From the NCBI GenBank assembly GCA_934667475.1, contig CAKUMB010000006.1, positions 62,001 through 126,000 of the forward strand: a stretch of 64,000 nucleotides of DNA, read 5' to 3'. The notes below the pieces were generated by a model. It saw nothing but the letters and a program-made list of their open reading frames with translations, was not told the origin of the DNA and searched no databases. Positions within the stretch are counted from its first letter, which is position 1; each line of letters starts with the position of its first letter. Origin of the DNA: an uncultured Muribaculaceae bacterium. GTDB lineage: Bacteria; Bacteroidota; Bacteroidia; Bacteroidales; Muribaculaceae. Shown here piece after piece: positions 16,393 to 25,969 of the stretch. Made by a program: the position numbers and the translations under genes.

Positions 16393-19300
16393 ATGACGGG
16401 AAATTTCAGGAAACAAAACATACTGCTGTTCGCTGCATTGGTGGCCGCGTTGCTGCTGTCGGCGGGCAGTGCCTTTGCACAATACTATCAGTCGCAGCTT
16501 GCCCCGCCGCCTCCGGCTCCGGTTCCGGCTTCCGCCGACGCCAAAAAGGCACCGGCCGACTCGCTAGGGCTGCACTTCAAGGTGCGCCCCACAGTGCCGC
16601 AAACCTACGACGACCTCAAGACGGGCGAGTATGCCGCCGACCTGAAAACGCCGTCAAACATTACCACCACGGCCGAATACGACTACGAGAGCGGCTGCTA
16701 CGTGATTCACACCAAGGTGGGCGACAACGACATCGTCACCCCGTTTATGCTATCGCCAGCCGAATACAACGACATGGCCCTGCGCGAGTCGATGATAGAA
16801 TATTATCGCCAGAAAAATGCCGAGACTGCCGAGGCAAAGAAAAACAACCCGTTCAACTTCCTTGACATGCAGTTTGGCCTTGGCCCGCTTGAGTCGATAT
16901 TCGGCCCCGGCGGCGTGCAGCTTAAGACGCAGGGCTCGGTGCAGATCAACATGGGCGTTAAGAGCAACAAGACCGACAACCCCGCACTGTCGGTGGCCGC
17001 CCGCCGCAAGACTTACTTCAGCTTCGACCAGAAGATTCAGGCCACCATTGCCGCCTCGGTGGGCGACAAGATGAAGTTTAACATGACCTACAACACCGAC
17101 GCCACGTTTGACTTCGACAACAAAAACCTGAAACTCGCCTACGAGGGCAAGGAAGACGAGATAATAAAAAACATCGAGGCGGGCAACGTGAGCATGACCA
17201 CCGGGTCGTCGCTCATCAAGGGTAGCGCCGCGCTGTTTGGCCTCAAGGCCAAGCTGCAGTTTGGCAAGCTCACCGCCACAGCCCTGGTGTCGCAGCAAAA
17301 CTCCGAGTCGCAGACGGTGAGCACCCGCGGTGGCTCGCAGACCACCTCGTTCTACATCACCGCCGACAAGTATGACCAAAACCGCCACTTCTTCCTGTCA
17401 CACTTCTTCCGCGACAACTACGACACTTGGTCGTCAAAGTTGCCGCTGGTGTCGTCGGGCGTGAGCATCACCCGCATCGAGGTGTGGGTCACCAACAAGC
17501 GCGGCAACTTCGACCAGTCGCGCAACATTGTGGCATTCACCGACGTGGCCGAAAACAAGAACCTGGCCAACAGCCACTGGGTGGGCGACCCCATTGCCGA
17601 CAACCCGCAGAACTCATCAAACAATCTGCTCGACGAGGTGAAGGCGCAGTACCCCGACGCCCGCTACATAAGCCAGGTGGCCACTGCACTGTCGCCGCTT
17701 CAGGCCTACGGCATCGAGGGCGGCAAGGACTACGAGAAGGTGGAGAGCGCGCGTCTGCTGTCGTCGTCGGAATACACGCTCAACAGTTCGCTGGGCTACA
17801 TATCGCTGAAGTCGGCCCTCAATGCCGACGAGGTGCTTGGTGTGGCCTATCAATACACCTATAAGGGCAAGACCTATCAGGTGGGTGAGTTCTCGGGCGA
17901 CGTGCCCGCCACCGACCAGTCGCTGTATGTGAAGATGCTCAAGGGCACCACCGCGTCGCCCGCGCTGCCCATGTGGAAGCTGATGATGAAAAACGTCTAC
18001 TCGCTGGGCGCCTACCAGGTGCAGCAAAAAAACTTTAAGCTCAACATCAAGTATCTGAGCGACACCAGCGGCACCGAGCTCAACTACATCTCGGCTGGCA
18101 ACATTGCCGGCAAGCCCCTGCTGCAGGTGATGAATCTCGACCGCCTCGACGCCAACAACCAGAGCCACAGCGACGGCCGCTTCGACTACGTGGAGGGCTA
18201 CACTGTGAGTTCGTCGACGGGCAGGGTCATCTTCCCAGTGGTTGAGCCTTTTGGCTCGCACCTGAAGAAAATGATTGGCAACGACGCCGTGGCAGCCAAC
18301 TATGTGTATCAGGAACTGTACGACTCCACGCTCACCGTGGCGCGGCAATATCAGTATAAAAACAAGTTTGTGCTCGAGGGCGAGTATCAAGCCTCGTCGG
18401 GCAACGTGATCAGACTCAACGCCATGAATGTGCCGCGTGGCTCGGTGGTGGTCACCGCCGGCGGTGTCACCCTTACCGAAAACAGCGACTACACCGTGGA
18501 CTACAGCATGGGTACGGTCACCATCACCAACCAGAGCATCATCGACGCCGGCACCAGCATCAGTGTGTCGCTAGAAAACCAGTCCACATTCAGCACGCAG
18601 CGCAAGACTCTGCTGGGTCTCGACCTCGATTATGCCTTCAACAAAAACTTTCACTGGGGTGCCACCCTTATGCACTATGGCGAGAAGGCCCTCACCGAGA
18701 AGGTGGCTATTGGCGACGAACTGGTGAACAACACCATTTGGGGCACCAACGTGTCGTATAACACCAACTTCATGTGGCTCACCAATCTGCTCAACAAGAT
18801 TCCCACGGTCAACGCCACAGCACCGTCGTCACTCAGCTTCAAGGGCGAGTTTGCCCAGCTCATTCCCCACAAGTCGCGCACTGGCACCAATGCCGGCAGC
18901 TCGTATATCGACGATTTCGAGTCTACGCAGTCGGGCATCGACCTGCGTTCGCCCTACTCGTGGTTCCTTGCCTCAACCCCCTACGATGGCAGCGCCAACG
19001 CACTATTCCCCGAGGCAGCGCTCAGCAACGATGTGGCCTACGGCAAAAACCGCGCGCGCCTGGCCTGGTATTACATCGACCGCATGTTCACACAGCGCAA
19101 CTCGTCGTACATCCCCGGCTATCTGAAAAACGACCTCGACCAGCTGTCGAACCCCTACGTGCGCGAAATCCCCTACAGCGAGGTGTTTCCAGGCCGTGAG
19201 CTCAACTACGGCGAGTCGTCGACCATACAGACTCTCAACCTCTCGTTCTATCCCAAAGAGCGCGGCCCTTATAACCTCGACGCTTCCAACCTCGACGCTG

Positions 19301-22300
19301 ACGGCAACCTGCTCAACCCCGAGAAGCGCTGGGGCGGCATTATGCGCCGCCTCGACAACACCAACTTCGAGCAGTCAAACATCGAGTATGTGCAGTTTTG
19401 GATGATGGACCCCTTCCTCGACCCCAACCTCAACAACAAGGACGGCGGCGACCTCTACTTCAACCTGGGTGAGGTGAGCGAGGACATACTAAAGGACGGC
19501 CTCAAGTCGTATGAAAACGGTCTGCCAGTCAACGGCGACACCACATACATCAAAAACACCGTGTGGGGTAGGGTGTCGACCCAGACGTCGCTCACCTATG
19601 CCTTCGACAATGCCGCCGGCTCGCGCGTGAAGCAGGACGTGGGCCTCAACGGCCTCAGCACCGACGAGGAGAAGACCTATCCCACCTATGCCGAGTTCCT
19701 GCAGCGGCTGCGCCAGGTGCTGCCCTCGACCACTGTCGAGGCCATGGAGCAAGACCAGTTCTCGCCGTTCAACGACCCGTCGAGCGACCGCTACCACTTC
19801 TACCGCGGCTATGACTTCGACGAGCAGAAGGTGTCGATTCTCGACCGCTACAAGCACTACAACGGCACCAACGGCAACTCGCTCTCGGCCGACGACGCCA
19901 TCGACCGCCTCTACCAGTCGTCGCGCAGCGTGCCCGATGTGGAAGACATCAACCAAGACAATACGCTCAACGAGTATGAGCGCTATTTCCAATATCGTGT
20001 GTCGATTCGTCCGTCCGACCTTGAGGTGGGCAAAAACTACATCATCGACAAGAAGACCACCAAGGTCACCACCCGCAACGGTAAGGAGCAGGTGGTGACA
20101 TGGTACCAGTTCAACATTCCGCTGCGCGACTACGAGAAAAAGGTGGGCTCGATCAACGACTTCTCCACCATTCGCTTCATGCGCATGTTCATGACCGGCT
20201 TCAAAGAGACCACCCACCTGCGCTTCGCCACCCTCGAGCTGGTGCGTGGCGAGTGGCGCAACTACGACTACAACCTGAACCTGCGCGGCGACGCTCCGGC
20301 CAACGGCACCATCAACATCAACACCGTCAACATCGAGGAGAATTCCGGCCGCGAGCCGGTGAACTATGTGCTGCCTCCGGGCGTGAGCCGCATCGTCGAC
20401 TCGGGCCAGTCGCAAATCACGCAGCTCAACGAGCAGTCGATGCAGATGAAGGTTGAGGGCCTGCAGCCCGGTGATGCCCGCGGCGTGTATCGCAATACCA
20501 GCCTCGACCTGCGCACCTACAAGCGCCTGCAGATGTTTATCCACAACGAGGCATTTGTCGACAACCTAAGCAATCTGCAAAACGGCGACGTGTCGGTGTT
20601 TGTGCGCCTTGGCTCGGACGTTAAAAACAACTACTACGAATATGAGATTCCGCTGGCCGTCACCCCTGCCGGACACTATAGCAACAACAGCACCGCCGAC
20701 CGCTATAAGGTGTGGCCCGAGGAAAACATGCTCAATTGCGACCTCGATGTGTTCACCTCGGTGAAGAAAAACCGCAACGCGCAGAAGATGGCCGGAGCAC
20801 CCGGCGTGTCATACAACAGCCGCTTCACCGAGCAGGATCCGTCGCACCCCAACGACCGCGTCACCGTGATAGGCAACCCCAGCCTAAGCGACGTGCGCGT
20901 GATGATGATAGGCGTGCGCAACAACTCCAGCACCACCAAAGACTTTGTGGTGTGGGCCGACGAGTTGCGCGTCACCGACTTCAACAACGACGGCGGTTGG
21001 GCAGCCAAGGCCAACCTTAACCTCAACATGAGCGACATTGCCACCGTCAACCTGGGCATGCACAAAGAGACGGTAGGCTTCGGCTCGGTGGACCAAAGCC
21101 TCAACGAGCGCCGCCTCGACGACTACGACCAGTATAACGTGGCCGTGCAGGTGGACATGGGCCGATTCCTGCCCGAGAAGGTGAAGCTCAAAGCCCCGGT
21201 CTACTACTCCTACAGTTCCGAGAAGACGACCCCAAAATACAATCCGCTTGACCAGGACGTGCTGCTGAAAGATGCCATCGACGCTTGCAGCACCAAGGAA
21301 CAGCGCGACTCCATCAACGACTATGCGCTCACCAACCGCACCGTGAGCAGCTTCAGCCTGTCGGGACTCAAATTCGACGTCAAGAGCAAGAATCCCATGC
21401 CTTGGGATCCTGCCAACTTCACGTTCAGCTACTCGTTCAACAAGCAGCACTCGTCCGACCCCGACAATGTGTATGAGAACACTAACGACTACCGCGGCAG
21501 CTTCCAGTATAGCTGGACGCCCTACGTGAAGCCCTTCACTCCGTTCAAGCGCATGATCAGCAGCAAAAACAAGCACATGAAGTTCTTCCGCGAGTGGGAG
21601 CTGCACTGGCTGCCGGCCAACATTGCCTTCAACAGCAACATATCGCGCTACTACTACGAGCAGCAGACCCGCAGCAGCAGCGATGTGGACGTGTCGCTGC
21701 CTGTGTCGGTGAGCAAAAACTTCCTGTGGGACCGCCAGTTTGCCATCTCATGGAACTTCACCAAGTCGCTGAGCGTCACCTTCAACAGCAACACCACCGC
21801 CCACATCGAGGAGCCCATGGGCCAAGTGAACAAAAAACTGTTCCCCGACCGCTACCGCGAGTGGCGCGACACCGTGTGGCAGAGCATCAAGAATCTGGGT
21901 ACGCCATGGAGCTACAACCAGACGTTCACTGCCACCTACAAAGCCCCCTTCAGCGGCATCCCCTTCCTCAACTTCATCACCGCCAACGCCACCTACAATG
22001 CCACCTACAATTGGGACCGCGGCACCGTGGTCGACGGCGTGTCGTCGGGCAACACCATTGCCAACCAGGCTTCGCTCAACGTCGACGGCCGCATGAATTT
22101 GGAGCAGTTCTACAATAAAATTCCCTACTTGCGCGATGTGAACAAGCGCTTTTCAAGCAGTGGGCGCAGCAACTCGCAATTGCGGCGCATCAAGAAGTTC
22201 AACCGCACCTACAAGCTCAGCCCCGACACCACCCTCGTCATAAAGCACAACATGAATGTGAAGCGTGTCAACGTCACTGCCACCACCACCGACGGCAAGC

Positions 22301-23844
22301 GATTCCCCATACGCTTCAAAATCAAGGACAACAACTCGGTGGAGATTCTCACCCGAGGCGACAAAAACGTGAAGTTCGATGTGGTGGAGGTGCTTAAGAA
22401 CGACAAAAACTTCTGGACCGAGGCGGCGCAATATGCCACCCGCTTCGCCATGATGGTGCGCAGCGTGAGCGTGCGCTGGCGCAACACCCGCTCGCTGTCG
22501 CTGCCGCAGTTCATACCCAACGTGGGCGACATCTTCGGTCAGAATCCGCACTACGACGTCATGGCCCCGGGCCTTGACTTCGCCTTCGGTTTCACCGACG
22601 ACAGCTACATCCAAAAGGCCAAAGACCGCGGCTGGCTGCTCAACGACGAGACCATGACCTCGCCCGCGCTCTATGCCAAGACCAACGAGTTCAATGCCGA
22701 GATTCAGCTCGAACCCATACGCGGTCTTAAAGTCACCCTCACGGGCAACCGCACCGACAACCGCACCAACCAGGTGCAGTTCATGTACGACGACATGAAC
22801 ACCATATACTCTGGCAGCTACACCAAGACCCACATAGCCATAGCCACCGCCCTGCGCGGTGTCAGCAGCAGCGACGGCTACCACAGCGACGCCTTCGACA
22901 AGTTCCTGGCCAACATACCCATTGTGGCCGAACGCCTGCAGGCACGCTACAACGGCCGCAACTATCCCGAGTCGGGCTTCCTTGCCGGCACGGTGTATGC
23001 CGGCAAGCCCTTCGATCCGCAAAACGGCGGAGTGAACACCGCCAGCAGCGACGTGATGATTCCGGCCTTCCTTGCCGCCTACTCGGGCCGCAGCGCGTCG
23101 AAGGTGACCCTCAACCCATTCCCGGCTCTAAGCGAGGTGCTGCCCAACTGGCGCGTCACCTACGACGGTCTGATGAAGATGCCATTCTTCTCACGCCACT
23201 TCAAGAGTTTCACACTCACCCATGCCTATCAGTGCACCTATTCAGTGGGCTCGTTCTCGTCCTACAGCGACTGGGTGACAATAGGCGAGGGCCTGGGCTA
23301 CACCCAAGACGCCCTCACGGGCAACCCCATCCCGTCGTCGCCCTACAACATATCGTCGGTGAGCATCACCGAGAAGTTCGCCCCCCTCATCGGCTTCAAC
23401 GCCACTATGAAGAACAACCTCACCTTCAACGCCGAGTACCGCGACAGCCGCACACTCTCGCTCAACGTGTCGGTGGGCCAGCTGGTGGAGGGCATCTCGC
23501 GCACCTTTGTGGTGGGCGCCGGCTACAAGATTGCCAACTTCAGCTCGGTGCTCAAGCTCAAGCGCAAGCAGCAGGGCGTGAGCAACGACCTCACCCTCAA
23601 CTTCGACTTCTCGCTGGCCAACAACACCGCCCTCATCCGCAAAATCGACGCCAACACCACGCAGGCCACCAGCGGCACGCGCACCCTTGGCATCAACTTC
23701 ACGGCCAACTATGTGATGAGCAAGCGCGTCACCTTGGGTGCGTATTTCGACCATCAGGTCAACACCCCGCTCGTGTCGTCAACCGCCTATCCCACCACCA
23801 ACAGCAACTACGGCCTGTCGGTCAACGTGTCGCTCGCCAAGTAG
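16393..23844 (+). CDS. sprA: Type IX secretion system outer-membrane translocon SprA (Sov)
   Basis: SprA is the giant outer-membrane beta-barrel through which type IX secretion cargo leaves the cell. The protein has 2483 residues, matching Flavobacterium SprA (about 2400) and Porphyromonas Sov (about 2500). It has a signal peptide (cleavage after SAFAQ, about residue 29-30). The rest is dominated by alternating aromatic/polar strands, ends in a short beta strand (YGLSVNVSLAK), and contains family segments such as FIDDFESTQ-type SYIDDFEST and a repeated WADELRVT. The start is placed at the ATG at 16393; the TTG one codon before it is less likely. It follows ruvA. Partners PorD-like (27219) and possibly others lie elsewhere. 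A strong terminator follows. Confidence 0.92.
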   Translation: MTGNFRKQNILLFAALVAALLLSAGSAFAQYYQSQLAPPPPAPVPASADAKKAPADSLGLHFKVRPTVPQTYDDLKTGEYAADLKTPSNITTTAEYDYESGCYVIHTKVGDNDIVTPFMLSPAEYNDMALRESMIEYYRQKNAETAEAKKNNPFNFLDMQFGLGPLESIFGPGGVQLKTQGSVQINMGVKSNKTDNPALSVAARRKTYFSFDQKIQATIAASVGDKMKFNMTYNTDATFDFDNKNLKLAYEGKEDEIIKNIEAGNVSMTTGSSLIKGSAALFGLKAKLQFGKLTATALVSQQNSESQTVSTRGGSQTTSFYITADKYDQNRHFFLSHFFRDNYDTWSSKLPLVSSGVSITRIEVWVTNKRGNFDQSRNIVAFTDVAENKNLANSHWVGDPIADNPQNSSNNLLDEVKAQYPDARYISQVATALSPLQAYGIEGGKDYEKVESARLLSSSEYTLNSSLGYISLKSALNADEVLGVAYQYTYKGKTYQVGEFSGDVPATDQSLYVKMLKGTTASPALPMWKLMMKNVYSLGAYQVQQKNFKLNIKYLSDTSGTELNYISAGNIAGKPLLQVMNLDRLDANNQSHSDGRFDYVEGYTVSSSTGRVIFPVVEPFGSHLKKMIGNDAVAANYVYQELYDSTLTVARQYQYKNKFVLEGEYQASSGNVIRLNAMNVPRGSVVVTAGGVTLTENSDYTVDYSMGTVTITNQSIIDAGTSISVSLENQSTFSTQRKTLLGLDLDYAFNKNFHWGATLMHYGEKALTEKVAIGDELVNNTIWGTNVSYNTNFMWLTNLLNKIPTVNATAPSSLSFKGEFAQLIPHKSRTGTNAGSSYIDDFESTQSGIDLRSPYSWFLASTPYDGSANALFPEAALSNDVAYGKNRARLAWYYIDRMFTQRNSSYIPGYLKNDLDQLSNPYVREIPYSEVFPGRELNYGESSTIQTLNLSFYPKERGPYNLDASNLDADGNLLNPEKRWGGIMRRLDNTNFEQSNIEYVQFWMMDPFLDPNLNNKDGGDLYFNLGEVSEDILKDGLKSYENGLPVNGDTTYIKNTVWGRVSTQTSLTYAFDNAAGSRVKQDVGLNGLSTDEEKTYPTYAEFLQRLRQVLPSTTVEAMEQDQFSPFNDPSSDRYHFYRGYDFDEQKVSILDRYKHYNGTNGNSLSADDAIDRLYQSSRSVPDVEDINQDNTLNEYERYFQYRVSIRPSDLEVGKNYIIDKKTTKVTTRNGKEQVVTWYQFNIPLRDYEKKVGSINDFSTIRFMRMFMTGFKETTHLRFATLELVRGEWRNYDYNLNLRGDAPANGTININTVNIEENSGREPVNYVLPPGVSRIVDSGQSQITQLNEQSMQMKVEGLQPGDARGVYRNTSLDLRTYKRLQMFIHNEAFVDNLSNLQNGDVSVFVRLGSDVKNNYYEYEIPLAVTPAGHYSNNSTADRYKVWPEENMLNCDLDVFTSVKKNRNAQKMAGAPGVSYNSRFTEQDPSHPNDRVTVIGNPSLSDVRVMMIGVRNNSSTTKDFVVWADELRVTDFNNDGGWAAKANLNLNMSDIATVNLGMHKETVGFGSVDQSLNERRLDDYDQYNVAVQVDMGRFLPEKVKLKAPVYYSYSSEKTTPKYNPLDQDVLLKDAIDACSTKEQRDSINDYALTNRTVSSFSLSGLKFDVKSKNPMPWDPANFTFSYSFNKQHSSDPDNVYENTNDYRGSFQYSWTPYVKPFTPFKRMISSKNKHMKFFREWELHWLPANIAFNSNISRYYYEQQTRSSSDVDVSLPVSVSKNFLWDRQFAISWNFTKSLSVTFNSNTTAHIEEPMGQVNKKLFPDRYREWRDTVWQSIKNLGTPWSYNQTFTATYKAPFSGIPFLNFITANATYNATYNWDRGTVVDGVSSGNTIANQASLNVDGRMNLEQFYNKIPYLRDVNKRFSSSGRSNSQLRRIKKFNRTYKLSPDTTLVIKHNMNVKRVNVTATTTDGKRFPIRFKIKDNNSVEILTRGDKNVKFDVVEVLKNDKNFWTEAAQYATRFAMMVRSVSVRWRNTRSLSLPQFIPNVGDIFGQNPHYDVMAPGLDFAFGFTDDSYIQKAKDRGWLLNDETMTSPALYAKTNEFNAEIQLEPIRGLKVTLTGNRTDNRTNQVQFMYDDMNTIYSGSYTKTHIAIATALRGVSSSDGYHSDAFDKFLANIPIVAERLQARYNGRNYPESGFLAGTVYAGKPFDPQNGGVNTASSDVMIPAFLAAYSGRSASKVTLNPFPALSEVLPNWRVTYDGLMKMPFFSRHFKSFTLTHAYQCTYSVGSFSSYSDWVTIGEGLGYTQDALTGNPIPSSPYNISSVSITEKFAPLIGFNATMKNNLTFNAEYRDSRTLSLNVSVGQLVEGISRTFVVGAGYKIANFSSVLKLKRKQQGVSNDLTLNFDFSLANNTALIRKIDANTTQATSGTRTLGINFTANYVMSKRVTLGAYFDHQVNTPLVSSTAYPTTNSNYGLSVNVSLAK

Positions 23845-23879
23845 CCGGGGCCGGCACACTTAAAAAAACGCATAACCAC

Positions 23880-23919
23880 ACGTGAAAGCCGCCACTTCGA
23901 GCGGCTTTCACGTTTTTTT
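23880..23919 (+). terminator. Intrinsic terminator after sprA
   Basis: A perfect 13-bp stem (23880-23892 with 23901-23913; ACGTGAAAGCCGC and its complement), an 8-nt loop and a T-run. Confidence 0.93.
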
Positions 23920-23954
23920 CGGGAGAGTAGGGGTTGCAATGTCTGAAAAATTGC

Positions 23955-23962
23955 TATATTTG
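23955..23962 (+). promoter_or_regulatory. Predicted promoter of the dnaN operon, -7 element
   Basis: TATATTTG matches TAnnTTTG exactly. A GTTG at 23933-23936 lies 18 bp upstream as a partial -33 box. The distance to the dnaN ATG is 71 bp. Confidence 0.6.
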
Positions 23963-24033
23963 TAAGTTAAATGTGTGCGGTCGTTATGTGGCCGCCGATG
24001 GCAAATGTAAACAACAGAAAAAAGCAGACATAT

Positions 24034-25149
24034 ATGAAATTCAACGTTCAAAGCAAGCTCCTGCTGTCGCACCTGTCGGCTGTGAGCAAGGTGGTGAACT
24101 CCAAAAACACCATTTCAATTCTCGACAACTTCCTGTTCAGCCTTGAAGACGGCCGCCTCGTGGTCACCGGCAGCGATCAGGAAACCACCATCACCACAAG
24201 CGTGCCTGTCACCGAGTCGGAGGGCATTGGCAAGTTTGCGGTCAACGTCAGGTCGATTCTTGAATTGTTGAAGCAGCTCCCCGACCTTGGCCTGGAGTTT
24301 GAAATCGACGATGACAACCTTGCCATCCTCGTCCGCTATCAGAACGGCAAGTACAACTTCATTGGCATCGATGGCAACGAGTTCCCGCAAAAGGCTCCCA
24401 TGGAGCCTGATGCGCAGACGTTCACCGTGCCCGCAGCAAAATTTGTGAGCGGTGTGCAGCACGCCATATTCGCCGTGGGCGAAGACACTCTGCGCCCCGT
24501 GATGATGGGTGTGTATTGCGACATCACCCCCGACAGCATTGCCTATGTGGCGTCGGACACCCACGTGCTGGTGCGCTACATTCAGCGCAACGTGGCCACA
24601 GGCATAACCGCCTCATTCATTCTGCCCTCTAAGCCCGCTTCGATTCTTAGCAGCGTGCTCGACAAGAAGGATGGCGACCTGAAGGTGTCTTTCGACTCCA
24701 AGAGTGCTGTGTTTGTCTCCGATGAATACACGCTGTCGTGCCGCTTCGTCAATGGCCGTTACCCCAACTACAACTCGGTGATACCCACCGACAGCCCCTT
24801 CACGGCTTCGGTCGACCGCGCACAGCTGCTCAACGCACTGCGCCGCGTGTCGGTGTTTGCCAGCTCGGGCGGCCAGGTGACACTCGAACTCACGGCCGAC
24901 CAGATTCACCTTTCGGCCCAGAATGTCGACTTTTCCACTTCGGCCGACGAGCGTCTTTCGTGCAGCTACGACGGCACCGACATGGTGATCAGTTTCAACG
25001 GCGACAACATAATAGATGTGCTCAACAACATTCCGGGCGACACCGTGCTGATAAAGCTCATCGACCCCGCACGCGCCGGCCTGTTTGTGCCCGCCGAGCA
25101 GCCCGATGGCGAAGACTTGCTGGTGCTGCTCATGCCCATGATGGTGTAA
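24034..25149 (+). CDS. dnaN: DNA polymerase III sliding clamp, beta subunit
   Basis: The beta clamp is a dimeric ring that tethers DNA polymerase III and other enzymes to DNA. The start at 24034 gives MKFNVQSKLLLSHLSAVSKVV and 371 residues, the family length; an upstream in-frame ATG at 23971 lies only 9 bp from the -7 box and is rejected. Family segments include NTISILDNFL, the ATDTH-equivalent VASDTHVLVRY, NGRYPNYNSVIP, and the C-terminal LLVLLMPMMV (usual end xxMPMR/MPM). It heads the operon with a DnaQ-like exonuclease 38 bp downstream. Confidence 0.97.
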   Translation: MKFNVQSKLLLSHLSAVSKVVNSKNTISILDNFLFSLEDGRLVVTGSDQETTITTSVPVTESEGIGKFAVNVRSILELLKQLPDLGLEFEIDDDNLAILVRYQNGKYNFIGIDGNEFPQKAPMEPDAQTFTVPAAKFVSGVQHAIFAVGEDTLRPVMMGVYCDITPDSIAYVASDTHVLVRYIQRNVATGITASFILPSKPASILSSVLDKKDGDLKVSFDSKSAVFVSDEYTLSCRFVNGRYPNYNSVIPTDSPFTASVDRAQLLNALRRVSVFASSGGQVTLELTADQIHLSAQNVDFSTSADERLSCSYDGTDMVISFNGDNIIDVLNNIPGDTVLIKLIDPARAGLFVPAEQPDGEDLLVLLMPMMV

Positions 25150-25187
25150 CCGACAATTGTTGAAGCATAAAAGCATTTTTTAGTACA

Positions 25188-25955
25188 ATGGAATTGAATC
25201 TCAAGAACCCCATAATATTTTTCGACCTTGAGACCACCGGTCTCAACATCACGGCCGACAAAATTGTGGAGTTGTCATACATTAAAGTTTATCCCAATGG
25301 GCAGGAAGAGTCGAAGACCATGCGCCTCAACCCCGGCATACCCATTCCGCCGCAGTCTACGGCAGTGCACCACATCACCAACGAGGATGTGAAGGACGCC
25401 CCTTCATTCAAGATGGTGGCCAAGGAACTTGCACGCACCTTCGAGGGGTGCGACATTGCCGGCTTCAACAGCAACCGCTTCGATGTGCCACTGCTGCAGG
25501 AGGAGTTTCTTAACGCAGGCGTCGACATCGACCTCACGCGCCACCGCTTCGTCGATGTGCAAACCATTTTCCACAAAATGGAGCAGCGCAACCTGTCGGC
25601 CGCCTACAAGTTTTATTGCGGCAAAAACCTCGACGACGCCCATTCGGCCGATGCCGACACGCGTGCCACCTACGAGGTCCTCAAGGCGCAGCTCGACCGC
25701 TACCCGTCGCTGCAAAACGATGTGCAGTTTCTTGCCGACTTCTCGGCGCAAAACAAGAATGTGGACCTCGCAGGCCGCATAATCTACAACGACAAGCACG
25801 AGGAGGTGTTCAACTTCGGCAAATACAAGGGCCAGCGCGTGGCCGATGTGCTGAAGCGCGACTCGGGTTACTATGGCTGGATGATGCATGGCGATTTTCC
25901 ACAAAACACCAAGAATGTGCTTTCGCGCATAATGCTGCGCACCAAGCAGGGATAA
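25188..25955 (+). CDS. DnaQ-family 3'-5' exonuclease
   Basis: This 255-residue protein is a DEDDh exonuclease. Exo I is FFDLETTG (Asp13, Glu15), exo II is AGFNSNRFDVPLL, and exo III is HSADADTRAT with the catalytic His and Asp. After the nuclease domain (about 1-175) there is a small C-terminal domain (FNFGKYKGQRVADVL, GYYGWMM) seen in some bacterial exonucleases. It lies 38 bp after dnaN and 14 bp before coaBC, so it is co-expressed with the sliding clamp. A role as replicative proofreader or in repair is plausible but inferred. The protein is not a clear epsilon orthologue by length or tail. Confidence 0.9.
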   Translation: MELNLKNPIIFFDLETTGLNITADKIVELSYIKVYPNGQEESKTMRLNPGIPIPPQSTAVHHITNEDVKDAPSFKMVAKELARTFEGCDIAGFNSNRFDVPLLQEEFLNAGVDIDLTRHRFVDVQTIFHKMEQRNLSAAYKFYCGKNLDDAHSADADTRATYEVLKAQLDRYPSLQNDVQFLADFSAQNKNVDLAGRIIYNDKHEEVFNFGKYKGQRVADVLKRDSGYYGWMMHGDFPQNTKNVLSRIMLRTKQG

Positions 25956-25969
25956 CCGACTTTGCGACT

